A DNA stretch of 64,000 nt from Pelomicrobium methylotrophicum (GTDB lineage: Bacteria; Pseudomonadota; Gammaproteobacteria; Burkholderiales; UBA6910), in the NCBI RefSeq assembly GCF_008014345.1, contig NZ_VPFL01000001.1, positions 124,001 through 188,000 of the forward strand. The letters are read 5' to 3'. The notes below the pieces were generated by a model. The model worked only from the letters and a program-made list of their open reading frames with translations. It made no database searches and was not told where the DNA came from. Below, in pieces: positions 11,010 to 24,100 of this stretch; position 1 is the first letter of the stretch, and every line of letters begins with the position of its first letter. The translations under genes and the position numbers were made by a program.

Positions 11010-11058
11010 CACCCGCCCGGTCGACTCGACAAGCTAGAGCACCCTCGCTGGGCGGGTG
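11010..11058 (-). promoter_or_regulatory. rpsB leader hairpin
   Basis: In the leader between the predicted start site (about 11,094) and rpsB, CACCCGCCC at 11010-11018 pairs perfectly with GGGCGGGTG at 11050-11058, enclosing a 31-nt loop region. S2 is known to regulate its own operon through the rpsB leader in E. coli; that this hairpin is the target here is inference. Confidence 0.5.
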
Positions 11059-11100
11059 TGTGAATTTCGCCTGTTAAACATGACCTTAGGCGAATTTATA

Positions 11101-11130
11101 ATTCTAGCACCAAACTTGAGGCCGGCTCAA
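11101..11130 (-). promoter_or_regulatory. Sigma70-type promoter for rpsB operon
   Basis: On the minus strand TTGAGC (11130-11125) is separated by 18 bp from TAGAAT (11106-11101). Transcription would start near 11,094, leaving a leader of about 113 nt before rpsB. It is arranged back-to-back with the map promoter. Confidence 0.6.
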
Positions 11131-11147
11131 GACAAAATCCCGGTTCG

Positions 11148-11176
11148 TTGTCACGGGATGGCCGATCCACTATCCT
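11148..11176 (+). promoter_or_regulatory. Sigma70-type promoter for map-glnD
   Basis: TTGTCA (11148-11153), a 17-bp spacer and TATCCT (11171-11176) lie 56 bp upstream of the map start. The spacing is ideal and the site is divergent from the rpsB promoter. Confidence 0.55.
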
Positions 11177-11231
11177 AGCTTACTTCTCCAATGAACTGCA
11201 CTGAACACGCGAGTCGGAGCAAGGAACCTCC

Positions 11232-12047
11232 ATGGACATGCCAGCGCGCACCGGGGTCATCATCAAGACTGCCGAGGAGATCGAAAAGATGCGGGTGGCC
11301 GGGCGCCTGGCGGCCGAGGTGCTCGACTTTATTACCCCCTACGTAAAGCCCGGCGTGACCACCGGCGAGCTGGATGCGCTGTGCCATGACTACATGGTGA
11401 ACGTGCAAAAGACGATTCCTGCGCCCCTGCACTACGCGCCACCAGGTTACCCCCCTTTCCCGAAGTCCATCTGCACGTCCGTCAACCATCAGGTATGCCA
11501 TGGGGTCCCCGGCGACCGGAAACTCAAGCCCGGGGACATCCTGAACATCGACGTCACGGTGATCAAGGACGGGTTCCATGGCGACACCAGCCGCATGTTC
11601 TTCGTGGGCGAGCCTTCGATTCTGGCCCGGCGGCTTTGCCAGTTGACCTACGAGTGCATGTGGCGGGGTATCCGTGCCGTCGCGCCGGGGCGCCACCTGG
11701 GCGACATCGGGCACGCGATCCAGAGCCATGCCGAAGCCCATGGTTTCAGCGTGGTGCGCGAGTTTTGCGGCCACGGCATCGGACGCCGGTTCCACGAGGA
11801 GCCCCAGGTGCTCCATTACGGGCGCCCCGGCACCGGCATGAAGCTCGTACCCGGCATGATCTTCACCATCGAGCCCATGATCAATGCCGGCAAGCCCGGC
11901 GTGCGCCAGCTCGCTGACGGGTGGACGGTGGTCACCAAGGACCACAGTCTTTCCGCCCAGTGGGAGCACACCGTGCTGGTGACCGACACCGGCTACGAGG
12001 TCCTGACCCTTTCCCCCGGGGCACCGCCGGAACCGCCGGCCTGCTGA
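11232..12047 (+). CDS. map: Methionine aminopeptidase, type I
   Basis: Map removes the initiator Met from nascent proteins after deformylation; def is encoded nearby. The 271 residues carry the metal ligands in LNIDVTVIKDGFHGDTSRM (two Asp), GHGIGRRFHEEP (His), FTIEPMIN (Glu) and AQWEHTVLV (Glu), and HQVCHGVPGD in the substrate pocket. There is no N-terminal extension, so it is type Ia. It lies divergent from rpsB and 7 bp before glnD. Confidence 0.96.
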   Translation: MDMPARTGVIIKTAEEIEKMRVAGRLAAEVLDFITPYVKPGVTTGELDALCHDYMVNVQKTIPAPLHYAPPGYPPFPKSICTSVNHQVCHGVPGDRKLKPGDILNIDVTVIKDGFHGDTSRMFFVGEPSILARRLCQLTYECMWRGIRAVAPGRHLGDIGHAIQSHAEAHGFSVVREFCGHGIGRRFHEEPQVLHYGRPGTGMKLVPGMIFTIEPMINAGKPGVRQLADGWTVVTKDHSLSAQWEHTVLVTDTGYEVLTLSPGAPPEPPAC

Positions 12048-12054
12048 GAATTCC

Positions 12055-14640
12055 GTGTCCGCGCGCGCCAATGCCCTTGCCTTTCCGGTGCAGATCGCCG
12101 ACCTGAAGCAACGGTTGGCCACCGGACGCCGGACGTTGCAGGAAGCGTACCCCCTCAGGCCGCGACCCGCTGCCACGTTACGCCGCCACGCCCGACTGGT
12201 GGACGGCGTGCTGCGCGAACTGTGGCGGCGACTGGAGGTCCCGCCGGCCTTGGCACTGGTGGCGGTGGGGGGTTACGGTCGCGGGGAGCTGTTCCCCTAC
12301 TCCGACGTGGACGTTCTCGTGCTGCTGCCGGCCCCCGCGGAAGCCCCGCTACGACAAACCTTGGAGCGCCTGGTGGGCGCCCTGTGGGACGTGGGCTTGG
12401 ACACGGCCCACAGCGTGCGCACCGTCGACGAATGCCTCGAGCAGGCTCGCAAAGACATCACCATCGAGACCACGCTGATGGAGGCGCGCCTGCTTGCCGG
12501 CAGCCGGACGCTGTTTCGGCGCTTCAGATCGGCGCTGGAGGCAACGGTGGACGCGCAGGCGTTCTTGCGCGCCAAACGCCTGGAGCAGGAGCAGCGGCAC
12601 CAGCGCTACCACGACGCTTCCACCAACCTGGAGCCGAACCTCAAGGAAAGCCCGGGCGGGCTGCGTGACCTGCAGATGATCCTATGGATCGCCCAGGCGT
12701 GCGGCTTGGGCAGGCGCTGGCGGGATCTGGTCCGAAACGGGCTCATCGCCGAGGAAGAGTTAAGGCAGTTGCGACGCCAGGAAGCGAAGCTGCAAGACCT
12801 GCGCATCCGCCTGCACTATCTGGCGGGACGGCGGGAAGATCGCCTGCTGTTCGACTTCCAGACCGCCCTCGCCCGTGAGCTCGGGATCACCGATCGCGGC
12901 GCCCGGCGGGCAAGCGAGCTCCTGATGCAGCGCTACTACCGGGCTGCCAAGGTGGTCGCGCAACTGAACGTGATCCTCCTCCTCAACCTGGAAGCCCGGA
13001 TCGATCCCCGACCGCCCGGCGAACCCCACGTGCTCAACGACCGCTTCCAGGTGGTCAATGGGCTGCTCATGGCGCGCGATCCGAACCTGTTCCTCGAGCG
13101 CCCCAGCGCGATCCTGGAAAGCTTCCTGCTCATGCAGCAGCACCGGGAAATCAAGGGTCGCGATGCGGAGACGCTGCGGGCGCTGTGGCGTGCAGTGGGA
13201 CAGGTGGGAGGGCGCTTGCGCCGCGACCCCGAGAGCCCGAAGCTGTTCATGCAGATTCTGCGCCAGCCCACCGGCATCACCCGCGAGCTGCGCCGCATGA
13301 ACCGCTACGGTGTGCTCGGGCTCTATATCCCGGCCTTCGGCCGCATCGTGGGTCAAATGCAGCACGACCTGTACCACGTCTACACCGTGGACGAGCACAT
13401 CCTGATGGTGGTCCGCAACCTGCGTCGGTTCGCCGTGACCGAGTTCGCCCACGAGTACCCCCTTTGCAGCCGGCTGATGGCTGAGTTCGAGCGTCCCGAG
13501 GTCCTCTATCTGGCCGCCCTGTTCCACGACATCGCCAAGGGACGCGGGGGGGATCACTCGGCGCTGGGGGCACTCGAGGCGCGGCGCTTCTGCCGCCGGC
13601 ACGATCTGCTGCCCGAAGACGCAGAGCTCGTGGCGTGGCTCGTACAGCACCACCTGGTGATGTCGCACACCGCCCAGAAGCAGGACTTATCGGATCCGGA
13701 GGTCATCGCCCGCTTCGCCCGGCTCGTAGCCACCGATCGGCGGCTTACGGCGCTCTACCTTCTGACGGTAGCCGACATCCGGGGCACGAGCCCCAAGGTG
13801 TGGAATGCCTGGAAGGCGAAACTGTTGGAGGACCTGTATCTGCTTACCCGCCGTTATCTGGGCGGGCAGATGCCGGCGCCCGCCAGCATCATCGAGACGC
13901 GACAAGGCGAGGCGCTGCGGCTGTTGCGCCTGGCCGCCGTGCCCGAGGGGGTTCATAAGCGCTTGTGGTCAAAGCTCGATGTGGCGTATTTCCTGCGTCA
14001 CGAGCCGCAGGAGATCGCCTGGCATACACGGGTCCTCAACTACCGGGTGGACACCCCAACCCCGGTGGTCAAGGCGCGGCTTGCGCCCGGGGCCGAAGGC
14101 ATCCAGGTGCTGGTCTATTGTGCGGACCGGCCTCAGTTATTCGCCCGCCTTTGCGATTGCTTTGCACGGATCAATTTTTCCATCGTCGAGGCGAAGATCT
14201 ACACCACGCGCCACGGCTACGCGCTGGATAGCTTCCTCGTGCTGGATCCGGAAAACAAGCCCCTTTCCTACCGCGACTTGACCAGTTACATCGAATACGA
14301 GGTGAGCCAGGCCCTAGACAGCGCCGCGCCGCTGGGCCCCCCGCCCTCCGGCCGCGTCAGCCGCCAGATGAAACATTTCCCGATCCCGCCGGAAGTGCAT
14401 CTCCAGGCGGACGACTACGGGCGCCATCACATCCTGTCCATCGTGGCTGGGGATCGCACGGGGCTGCTTTCCCGGGTCGCGCGCGTGCTCCACGCTCACG
14501 GTATCAACGTCCACAGCGCCCGCATCACCACGCTGGGAGAGCGGGCGGAAGACACGTTTCTCATCTCGGGCGGGCGGCTCGGCGACGACAAGGCGGTGGT
14601 CCAGCTCGAGACCGACCTCCTGGAAGCCCTGAAGACTTAG
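12055..14640 (+). CDS. glnD: Bifunctional PII uridylyltransferase / uridylyl-removing enzyme
   Basis: GlnD senses glutamine and adds or removes UMP on PII proteins, controlling nitrogen assimilation. The 861 residues begin at a GTG (12055) with no better ATG nearby. Domains in order are the nucleotidyltransferase ([20 protein letters not shown], about 63-85), a linker domain, the HD hydrolase ([15 protein letters not shown], about 480-500) and two C-terminal ACT domains ([17 protein letters not shown] and [18 protein letters not shown]). The stop codon overlaps that of the convergent def gene by 4 bp. Confidence 0.97.
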   Translation: MSARANALAFPVQIADLKQRLATGRRTLQEAYPLRPRPAATLRRHARLVDGVLRELWRRLEVPPALALVAVGGYGRGELFPYSDVDVLVLLPAPAEAPLRQTLERLVGALWDVGLDTAHSVRTVDECLEQARKDITIETTLMEARLLAGSRTLFRRFRSALEATVDAQAFLRAKRLEQEQRHQRYHDASTNLEPNLKESPGGLRDLQMILWIAQACGLGRRWRDLVRNGLIAEEELRQLRRQEAKLQDLRIRLHYLAGRREDRLLFDFQTALARELGITDRGARRASELLMQRYYRAAKVVAQLNVILLLNLEARIDPRPPGEPHVLNDRFQVVNGLLMARDPNLFLERPSAILESFLLMQQHREIKGRDAETLRALWRAVGQVGGRLRRDPESPKLFMQILRQPTGITRELRRMNRYGVLGLYIPAFGRIVGQMQHDLYHVYTVDEHILMVVRNLRRFAVTEFAHEYPLCSRLMAEFERPEVLYLAALFHDIAKGRGGDHSALGALEARRFCRRHDLLPEDAELVAWLVQHHLVMSHTAQKQDLSDPEVIARFARLVATDRRLTALYLLTVADIRGTSPKVWNAWKAKLLEDLYLLTRRYLGGQMPAPASIIETRQGEALRLLRLAAVPEGVHKRLWSKLDVAYFLRHEPQEIAWHTRVLNYRVDTPTPVVKARLAPGAEGIQVLVYCADRPQLFARLCDCFARINFSIVEAKIYTTRHGYALDSFLVLDPENKPLSYRDLTSYIEYEVSQALDSAAPLGPPPSGRVSRQMKHFPIPPEVHLQADDYGRHHILSIVAGDRTGLLSRVARVLHAHGINVHSARITTLGERAEDTFLISGGRLGDDKAVVQLETDLLEALKT

Positions 14641-15170
14641 TCGTCGACGGCGGCGAGGTCCGGGAACAGGACCTCGGTGAATCCGAATTTGGTCAAGTCG
14701 CGGATGCGCATGGGGTAGAGGATGCCGTTCAGATGGTCGCATTCGTGCTGCACCACACGGGCATGGAACCCGCTCACGGTGCGGTCGATGGCGTTGCCCT
14801 GGACGTCGTAGCCGCGGTAGCGAACGCTGCGGTAACGCGGCACCAAGCCCCGCATCCCCGGCACCGAAAGGCAGCCTTCCCAGCCTTCTTCCAACGTTTC
14901 ATCCGTCGGCGTAAGCTCGGGATTCACCAGTACCGTGAACGGCACTTCTTCCGCGTCCGGGTAACGCGGATTCCTGGTCAGGCCGAAGATCACCACCTGC
15001 AGCCCGACACCGATCTGGGGCGCAGCGATCCCGGCGCCGTTCAAGGCCTGCATGGTGTCACGCAGGTCCTGCACCAGCGCATGCAGTTCGGGTGTATCGA
15101 ACCGTTCCACCGGCCGCGCCCGCTCCAGCAGCCGGGGGTCGCCCATGCGCAGCACTTCCCTAACCGCCAT
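14637..15170 (-). CDS. def: Peptide deformylase
   Basis: Def removes the formyl group from nascent proteins. The three family motifs are intact in 177 residues: [10 protein letters not shown] (about 46-55), EGCLSVPG (about 97-104, metal Cys) and QHECDHLNG (about 140-148, two metal His and the catalytic Glu). It overlaps the stop of glnD (convergent) and its own start overlaps the 3' end of the phosphorylase gene by 11 bp, so it is the last gene of a purine-salvage operon rather than the usual def-fmt pair. Confidence 0.96.
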   Translation of the reverse strand: MAVREVLRMGDPRLLERARPVERFDTPELHALVQDLRDTMQALNGAGIAAPQIGVGLQVVIFGLTRNPRYPDAEEVPFTVLVNPELTPTDETLEEGWEGCLSVPGMRGLVPRYRSVRYRGYDVQGNAIDRTVSGFHARVVQHECDHLNGILYPMRIRDLTKFGFTEVLFPDLAAVDD

Positions 15171-15906
15171 AAGCCTCGACCACGTGCTCCAGAATGTTGC
15201 GCACCCGTGCCATGGCGCCCTTCAGCACCTTGGCGACGTCCTCCATCCGGATGCCTGCGGCGCTGCCTGCCCGGCCGGCCGCATAGTTGGCCACGACCGC
15301 GATCGCAGCGTAGCTCAACCCGAGCTCCCGGGCGAGCGCTGCCTCGGGCATCCCCGTCATTCCGACCATGTCGGCCCCGTCGCGTTCCAGGCGATTGATT
15401 TCCGCTGCGGTCTCAAGCCGTGGACCCTGGGTGGCGGCGTACACGCCGCCGACGATCACCGGCTCCCCTGCCTTTTGGGCCGCCGTGATGCACAATTCCC
15501 GCGTCCGTTCACAGTAGGGATGGGTGAAATCGATATGGGTGACGGGGGTCGCGTCCGAATCGAAGAAAGTGAAGGCGCGGCCGTAGGTGTAGTCGATGAT
15601 CTGATCGGGAATCGCGATCATGCCAGGGGTCAAGTCGCGGCGAATGCCGCCTACCGAGGCCACTGACACCACCGTCTGCACTTTCTCCGAATGCAGCGCC
15701 CAGAGGTTGGCGCGGTAATTCACCGCATGCGGCGGGATGGTGTGGCCGTAGCCATGGCGCGCGAGGAAGACAACCGGGCGGCCGCGGATGGTGCCGAACG
15801 TCAGCGGGCACGACGGCTCGCCATAGGGCGTCCGCACCACCTTGCGGCTGGTGATCTGCAGGTTAGAAAGGGTCGTAAGACCTGATCCGCCGATGATAGC
15901 CAGCAT
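15160..15906 (-). CDS. mtnP: 5'-methylthioinosine/methylthioadenosine phosphorylase (PNP family 2)
   Basis: 248 residues of the trimeric PNP/MTAP family, which splits a 5'-methylthio nucleoside with phosphate. Visible motifs are IIGGSGL (phosphate loop), [33 protein letters not shown], and the substrate region [14 protein letters not shown] with [16 protein letters not shown]. The length and TQGPRLET pattern resemble the methylthioinosine phosphorylases known from Pseudomonas, which would fit the downstream-acting hypoxanthine phosphoribosyltransferase next door, but MTA as substrate cannot be excluded. It lies 71 bp after hpt. Confidence 0.85.
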   Translation of the reverse strand: MLAIIGGSGLTTLSNLQITSRKVVRTPYGEPSCPLTFGTIRGRPVVFLARHGYGHTIPPHAVNYRANLWALHSEKVQTVVSVASVGGIRRDLTPGMIAIPDQIIDYTYGRAFTFFDSDATPVTHIDFTHPYCERTRELCITAAQKAGEPVIVGGVYAATQGPRLETAAEINRLERDGADMVGMTGMPEAALARELGLSYAAIAVVANYAAGRAGSAAGIRMEDVAKVLKGAMARVRNILEHVVEAYGG

Positions 15907-15977
15907 GGGTCAACGAAGGCCTTGGGCCGAGGAGCCGAATGGTATCGGCGAAAGTGCCGCCGGTAAAGGGAGCGCCT

Positions 15978-16535
15978 TCAGCGCTGCGCCAGCGCGTAGA
16001 TCGCCGGCAAGTTGCGCCACGCCCCGTACACGTCCATGCCGAAGCCGAAGACGTAGCGGTTGGGAACCGTGAGTCCCACGAAGTCGGGCCGAATCGGCTT
16101 CGGCTGCCCGATGTCCTTATCGGCGAGCACCGCGCTATGAAAGGCCTTGGTGCCAGCGCCCAGGAGCCGTTCGCGGATAGCCGCCAGCGTCTGCCCCTCG
16201 TCCAGGATATCGTCCAGCACCAGCACCACGCGCCCGCGGCAACGCTCGGGAGGCTCGATGCGCCATTGCACGTCGGCCCCGGAAGTATTTCCTCGGTAGC
16301 GCGAGACGTAGAGCGTGTCGAAATCCAAGGGGAAGCTGAGCAGCGGCAGCAGCTGGCCGGTGAACACCACTGCCCCGCCCATCACGGAGAGCACTAAGGG
16401 ATTCTGGTCACCCAGGGCAGCAGTGATCTCCTGCGCCAGCCGCCGCACGGCCGACGCCACCTGCTCGGCGGACCAGATCAGGTCGGCCTGCTCGAGAATC
16501 TGGCGCGCACGTTCCGGATCCAGTTCAGCCCTCAA
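15978..16535 (-). CDS. hpt: Hypoxanthine-guanine phosphoribosyltransferase
   Basis: Converts hypoxanthine or guanine plus PRPP to the nucleotide. The 185 residues contain the PRPP-binding motif RVVLVLDDILDEGQTLAA, the loop LSVMGGAVVFTGQL, and LYVSRYRGNTSG. The start is a TTG at 16535, overlapping the TGA of the upstream DsrE-like gene (TTGA); no ATG occurs before the conserved core, so the TTG is supported. With the MTI/MTA phosphorylase downstream it forms a salvage pair in which released hypoxanthine is recaptured. Confidence 0.9.
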   Translation of the reverse strand: MRAELDPERARQILEQADLIWSAEQVASAVRRLAQEITAALGDQNPLVLSVMGGAVVFTGQLLPLLSFPLDFDTLYVSRYRGNTSGADVQWRIEPPERCRGRVVLVLDDILDEGQTLAAIRERLLGAGTKAFHSAVLADKDIGQPKPIRPDFVGLTVPNRYVFGFGMDVYGAWRNLPAIYALAQR

Positions 16536-16900
16536 TAGGTAAAGGTGACCACGTTCTCGTCCATGGCCTGCTCGATCACGTAAGCGCCGCCCACGGTTTC
16601 CTCGATCTCCGGAATGAGGTCATCCCCCCAGAGCTCCAACGTGGGCGTGCACACTTTGAAGTGTACGCCGGCCTCGTGGGCATCCTTGATAAAGTCGTAG
16701 ACGCTCTTGGGCGAGCCGGGTTTGACGTAGAGCTTTTCCGCCACCCCCTTCTTCGCCAGCTCCCCCGCCCGGGCAGTCAAAATGACTTCCACTTCGTAAT
16801 CCATGGCGGCGGCGACGGTGGCCTGGAAGAACGGGGCCCCCAGCTCCGGGCCATCGCTGGGGTCTGTATTGACCATGACAATCATGAGCTTGTTCGGCAT
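16532..16900 (-). CDS. DsrE/DsrF-like small cytoplasmic protein
   Basis: 122 residues of the DsrE/F-like (YchN) fold: a short beta strand MPNKLMIVMVNTD, then APFFQATVAAAMDYEVEVIL, and a single conserved Cys in VHFKVCTPTLELWGDD. Related proteins act in sulfur transfer or are of unknown role; this one has a single Cys and lacks the TusBCD partners, so the function is not assigned. It is the first gene of the hpt-phosphorylase-def cluster and overlaps hpt by 4 bp. The AT-rich 105-bp gap upstream (16,901-17,005) is the likely promoter region. Confidence 0.75.
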   Translation of the reverse strand: MPNKLMIVMVNTDPSDGPELGAPFFQATVAAAMDYEVEVILTARAGELAKKGVAEKLYVKPGSPKSVYDFIKDAHEAGVHFKVCTPTLELWGDDLIPEIEETVGGAYVIEQAMDENVVTFTY

Positions 16901-17005
16901 CGGCGTCTCCCCAAAGGCAGAACTAAGAACACCACGGATATATTAGTTTATCATGATTTTGTTATCCCGATCTCCACCCAAGATTCTAGCAGGCCGCCCG
17001 GGGCC

Positions 17006-17917
17006 CTATGGCCGGGCTGAGCTGCGCTGGGCCCTGGCGCCTGCCAGGGATCTTCCGAGGCCTGCCAGATAGTTCCCGAATTCCTGTCCCACCTCCGCAT
17101 GCTTGAGCCCGTAAGCGACCATGGCCTTGAGATAACCCAGCTTGCTGCCACAATCGTAGCGTGTGCCGCTGAATTCGAATGCCATGACGGGCTCCTCCTT
17201 CGCTAAAGCGGCAATGCCGTCAGTGAGCTGGAGCTCGCCGCCGGCGCCGGGGGTGAGCCGTTCCAGGTGATCGAAAATCCGCGGCGTCAAGATGTAGCGT
17301 CCCACCACCCCCAGGGTGGAGGGGGCTTCGGACGGACGCGGCTTCTCCACAATGTCGATGACGCGACGCACCCCCTCGCCGTCACCGTCAATTTTCACGA
17401 TACCGTATTGCCCGGTCTCCTGGGGCGCCACTTCTTGCACGCCGAGCATCGAGCACCGCTTTTCTTCGTACACCTCCAGCATCTGGCGTAGAACCGGCGG
17501 ATTCGCGTCGATCAGGTCATCGGCGAGCAGCACCGCGAACGGCTCCCGGCCCACCGCGGGACGCGCGCACAGGATGGCGTGTCCGAGCCCCAGCGTGTCC
17601 GCCTGCCGGATGTAGATGCAGCTGATGCCGCTCGGAATGACCTGCCGCACTTCTTCCAAGAGCTTGTCCTTGCCCCGCGCTTCCAGCTCGGCCTCCAGCT
17701 CGTAGTTCTTGTCGAAATGGTCTTCGATGGCCCGCTTGTTGCGGCCGGTGACGAAGATCATCTGCGTAATCCCCGCCGCTGCGGCCTCTTCCACGGCGTA
17801 TTGGATCAGAGGCTTGTCCACAATGGGAAGCATCTCCTTGGGGCTCGCTTTGGTCGCAGGAAGAAAGCGAGTGCCCATGCCCGCGACGGGGAACACCGCC
17901 TTGGTAATCGGGGTCAT
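17006..17917 (-). CDS. galU: UTP-glucose-1-phosphate uridylyltransferase
   Basis: Makes UDP-glucose from UTP and glucose 1-phosphate for LPS core and exopolysaccharide. The ATG at 17917 gives 303 residues, beginning [20 protein letters not shown]; the upstream open frame overlaps ligA and is discarded. The nucleotide-binding motif [19 protein letters not shown] and [13 protein letters not shown] are intact, as is the sugar-binding region [14 protein letters not shown]. It lies 23 bp after ligA. Confidence 0.95.
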   Translation of the reverse strand: MTPITKAVFPVAGMGTRFLPATKASPKEMLPIVDKPLIQYAVEEAAAAGITQMIFVTGRNKRAIEDHFDKNYELEAELEARGKDKLLEEVRQVIPSGISCIYIRQADTLGLGHAILCARPAVGREPFAVLLADDLIDANPPVLRQMLEVYEEKRCSMLGVQEVAPQETGQYGIVKIDGDGEGVRRVIDIVEKPRPSEAPSTLGVVGRYILTPRIFDHLERLTPGAGGELQLTDGIAALAKEEPVMAFEFSGTRYDCGSKLGYLKAMVAYGLKHAEVGQEFGNYLAGLGRSLAGARAQRSSARP

Positions 17918-17940
17918 GCAATTCCTCCGCAAGCTAAAGG

Positions 17941-20016
<2,076 letters not shown>

Positions 20017-21096
20017 CTAGGAGAACAGCCGCAAGGCCTGTTCGCTTCCGGCTGGGATCTCCCGGGCCCGCATCACGGCCTGAAGGCGGGCGATCTCAAG
20101 GCGGATCTTCTCCAGTCCCCCTTCGGTGAGCGGTACCCGGTTATCGTCCACCATGACACCCCCCAGCGTGGTGGCGAAGGTGCGGGCGAGCTGTACCATT
20201 TGCCGAAACGCTCCTTCCGCATCGGCCACCCGCGGGATGTCCAGCTCCAGCGTGAGCCCTTCGGCGGAGATCTGAGACAACGTGTCCGCCCGGAATGGGA
20301 CCGATTTGACATCGGCCACCTTGAACAAAACTTCGCCGCGCTCATCGAGCAGCGCGAAGCGTCCGTCGGAGCCGAGCCTCAAGCCGTTGGACTCCGCCAG
20401 CGCCTTGATCTTGGCGCCGTGGAAGCGGCGTTGATCGGGGCTCATCACGTTGATGCCGATGACCACGTCCACTTCGGCGCAGAACTGGTCGAGCAGCGCC
20501 GCATGTACCGCCGCCTCGTCGGGGTCGGGCATCTCCAAACGGGCGCCCAGCGCCTTCGCCAACGCTTGCACTGCATCCCGGAAACCCCGGAGCATCACCT
20601 CGCTCACGGCCCCGTCGCGGTTGCACAGTTGCAGCGCCGCCCGGACCCGCGTGTAGCGGCCCGCCGAGCCGAGATGAATCTCCTTCCACGCACCCGCCTG
20701 CGGGTCGTGGCCGGAGATCGACACGGGCTTGCCGAACTCGGCCTTACGCTGCAGTAGCGGTGCGAGCGCAACGGGCTCCACAGGCACGGGAAACGTGAGC
20801 TCGGCGACGAAGTCGATATCGGCACGGAGCCAGCGAGCGCTGGTTTCCGGACTGCCAAGCGGTTCCAGCTTCGGCTCATCCTTGAGCTCCGGTGCCGACG
20901 CCCGCTCCAGTCGGGGCTCGACCCGCGTGGCCGGCTCACGGAGCTGATCCGCCTTGAGCAGCACGTCCTCGTGCTGATTGCCGAACGCGCGCTCGGCCCG
21001 GCGGCGCAGCTGGCGCTGCTGAAGGAGGTTGAACACATACACGCCCGCCACCACCAGCGCACCAATTACCAGCAGCCCGAGTTGCAGTTCGCTCAT
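20017..21096 (-). CDS. zipA: Cell division protein ZipA
   Basis: ZipA anchors FtsZ to the inner membrane. The 359 residues begin with an N-terminal membrane helix (LGLLVIGALVVAGVYVFNLL, about 6-25) that leaves the bulk in the cytoplasm, then a basic and a charged linker, and from about residue 215 the FtsZ-binding domain (VVIGINVMSPDQRRFHGAKI, GGVMVDDNRVPLTEGGLEKI). Homology in ZipA is weak, but the topology and the smc-zipA-ligA order make the call firm. Confidence 0.9.
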   Translation of the reverse strand: MSELQLGLLVIGALVVAGVYVFNLLQQRQLRRRAERAFGNQHEDVLLKADQLREPATRVEPRLERASAPELKDEPKLEPLGSPETSARWLRADIDFVAELTFPVPVEPVALAPLLQRKAEFGKPVSISGHDPQAGAWKEIHLGSAGRYTRVRAALQLCNRDGAVSEVMLRGFRDAVQALAKALGARLEMPDPDEAAVHAALLDQFCAEVDVVIGINVMSPDQRRFHGAKIKALAESNGLRLGSDGRFALLDERGEVLFKVADVKSVPFRADTLSQISAEGLTLELDIPRVADAEGAFRQMVQLARTFATTLGGVMVDDNRVPLTEGGLEKIRLEIARLQAVMRAREIPAGSEQALRLFS

Positions 21097-21159
21097 TGCG
21101 CTTCCATGTTACTGGCCGACAGCGGCCGGGGCCAGGGGCAAGGCGCCGCGCACCCGGTG

Positions 21160-24100
21160 CTAGGCAGCAGCAGCGTCCCGCATCCGCATCGCTTCCTCGA
21201 TGTCCACCGCCACGACCCGAGAGACGCCCTGCTCCTGCATGGTGATGCCGATCAATTGGTGAGCGATTTCCATGGTGAGCTTGTTATGGCTAATGAAGAT
21301 GAACTGGGTCTGCTGCGCCATCCGCTTGACCAGCTGGCAGAAGCGCTCGGTGTTGGTGTCATCGAGCGGCGCATCCACCTCGTCGAGCAGGCAGAAAGGC
21401 GCCGGGTTGAGCTGGAACAGGGAAAACACCAAGGCCAGCGCGGTGAGCGCCTTCTCACCGCCGGAGAGCAGGTGAATGGAGGTGTTCTTCTTTCCCGGCG
21501 GCTGGGCAATCACCTGCACGCCCGCGTCCAAGATCTCTTCGCCAGTCAACACCAGCCGGGCTTGGCCACCGCCGAACAGGGTCGGGAACAGCTCTGCCAA
21601 GTGCCCATTGACCTGCTCGAAGGTGGCCATCAGGCGCTCCCGGGTCTCCCGGTCGATGCGCCGGATGGCGTTCTCCAGGGTTTCCACCGCCGCCCGCAGG
21701 TCCTCCGACTGGGCATCGAGGAAGCTCTTCCGCTCCCGCGTCGCTTTCAGTTCCTCCAACGCCGCCAGGTTGACCGCCCCGAGCCCTGCGATTTCGTTGT
21801 GAAGCCGCGTGATCTCAGCCTGCAGCGAAGAGGCACGCGGCTTCTCGTTCAGTTGAGTTTCCAGCGCGGCTTCGTCGACGTTCGCCTGCCGGAGTTGCTC
21901 GTCGAACTGGGCCATGGTGAGCCGCGCCTCCTGTTCCTTCAGCCGCGCTTCGTTCAACTTCTGACGCAGCGGCTCCAATCCCCGTTCGATCGTCAGCCGC
22001 GCCTCATCGAGGCCATGCAGCTGGGCGTTCGCCTCTTCCAATTGATTCCGCGCCAAAGCAAGGGCCCGCTCCCGTTCCTGTCGCACCGCCAGGCGAGCAT
22101 GCAGCGCCGCCTCGATCGGGCCGGGATCGAGCTTGCTGAGCTCCGTCTCAAGCCCATCGAGGGCCTGGCGGGCCGAGCCAATATTTTGATCTATAACCTT
22201 AATAAGATCTTCTAGCTCATTGATTTTATTGGAGGCAAGCTTTTCATAATACACCGCCTCCTGGGCTTCGTGCAGGGCCTGCTGGTGGGCGCGCCGTTGC
22301 TCGGCGAGCCGGCTCTCGGCAGCGCGGCATTCCTCGTGCAGGGCAAGCTCCCGGGCAGTCGCCGCTTCGATCTCTCTGCCGATCTCCACCAGCCGACGCG
22401 CCGCTTGGTCGCGTCGATCGGATTCCGCGGACATCTGGGCGCCGATCTCCTCCAGCTCCGAGGCGATCTGCCGCTGGCGGTCCGCCACCCGTTGCGCCAT
22501 CTCGCTGGCCTTGAGGGCCGCCATCTGAGCCTCGTGCCGGCGTCGCTGCGCCTCGGCCAGTTCGCCCCGATGGCGCTCGATCTCCGTCTCCAGCGTCCGC
22601 ACCCGCTGCTCTTGGTCGAAGACGACGTGGGCTTGGGCTTCGATCGCCGCCATTTGCGCTTCCCGGTCCCGGCCCAGGGTCTCGATCTCCCGCTCCCGCG
22701 CGAGCACGCCGTGCAGTCCGGAGTCCGGGACGTAATACGTGATGCTCGCCCGCGTCACCACATGTCCGGCAGGAATCACCAGGGCCTCTCCCGCCTTGAG
22801 GAAGCGGCGGCGCGCTAGAGCGTCCTCCATCGAATCCGCGATGTAGACCCCCGCCAGCCAGTCATCGAGCGCCGCCGCCACCCGGGGATCGCGGCAGGTC
22901 ACTTGGGAACGCAGGGTCGTCGGGTCCGCTCGGCGTCCTGCGTCTTCCTCCGGCCTGCCGCCCCGCTCGAAACAGGTCAGTTTGCCGGGCGGTGGATCGT
23001 CGCTCCAATGGCTCGCTTCCGCCAACGCCTCCAAGGCCACCGCGTTTAGGCGCTCCCGCAAAACTGCCTCGAGAGCATCTTCCCATCCCGCGCAGACCTC
23101 GATGCCCTGCCAAAGCCGCGCCTGGCCGTCCAAGCCGCGCTCCCGAAGCCACGCGGTCAGCTTTTCGTTGTTCTCCAGGCGTCTCTGCAACTGCTCCAGC
23201 GCCGCACGCCGCGCTTCCACCTCTGTGAGCCGCTGCTCCAGCGCTTGGAGCTGCTGGCGGGCCGCTTCCAGCGTCGCTTGCGCGGCAGGCAGGGCTTCCG
23301 TTGCCCGGGCCAGCGCCGCTTGCCGGTCCGCGATCTGGGCATCGATTTCCGCCAGTTCCTGCTCACGGCGGACAGCCTCCTCGGGATCCACTCGCGGCAG
23401 CGCCCGCTGTTCTTCCTCCAGGCGCTGGTGCCGGGCCGAGAGCTGTTCCAGCACCCGTTCAGCATGGGTGAGGTGGGTCTGTTCCACCTGCCGGTCCTGC
23501 TCCGCCCGCATGCGCTCCCGCTGCGCCTGGGCGAAGCGTTCCTGGGCAGCGCGATAGGCTTCCTCCAGCACAGGCAGGTCCCGGCCTTCGGCCTCGGCCC
23601 GATCCGCTCGCGCCCGTACCTGGCCGGCGGCCCGCTCCCGCTCCGCTTGCCAATGTTCCAGGGCATCTCTGGCGTTTTCCAGCTGCCCCTGGTGTTGTTC
23701 CAACTGGGCGCGGGTCGCGCTGATCTGGTGCTCGAGACGGGATCGGCTTTCGCGCAGGTGCTGGAGCTGCTGCTCGAGCCGCGCCACTTCGGCGTTGGCC
23801 TCGTAGAGGGCGCCTTGGGCTGCGTGCACCGCGTCGCTCAGGCTGTAGTGGCGCTCCCGCGCCTCCTCCAGATGCCGTTCGGCATCCCGCAGCCGGGCGA
23901 TCTCGCCTTGCAGTTCCGTCTCCAGGCGTTGGATCTCCCGTTCGAGGCGCTCCCGACCGGCGGCCGCCTCCTGCTTGCGCAGGAGCCACAGGAGCGCCTG
24001 GGCCATGCGCAGCCGCTCCTGGAGCTCGTGGTAACGAGCCGCCACCTGGGCTTGTTCCTCGAGCCTGACGAGCTGCTTTTCCAGCTCCTGGCGGATATCA

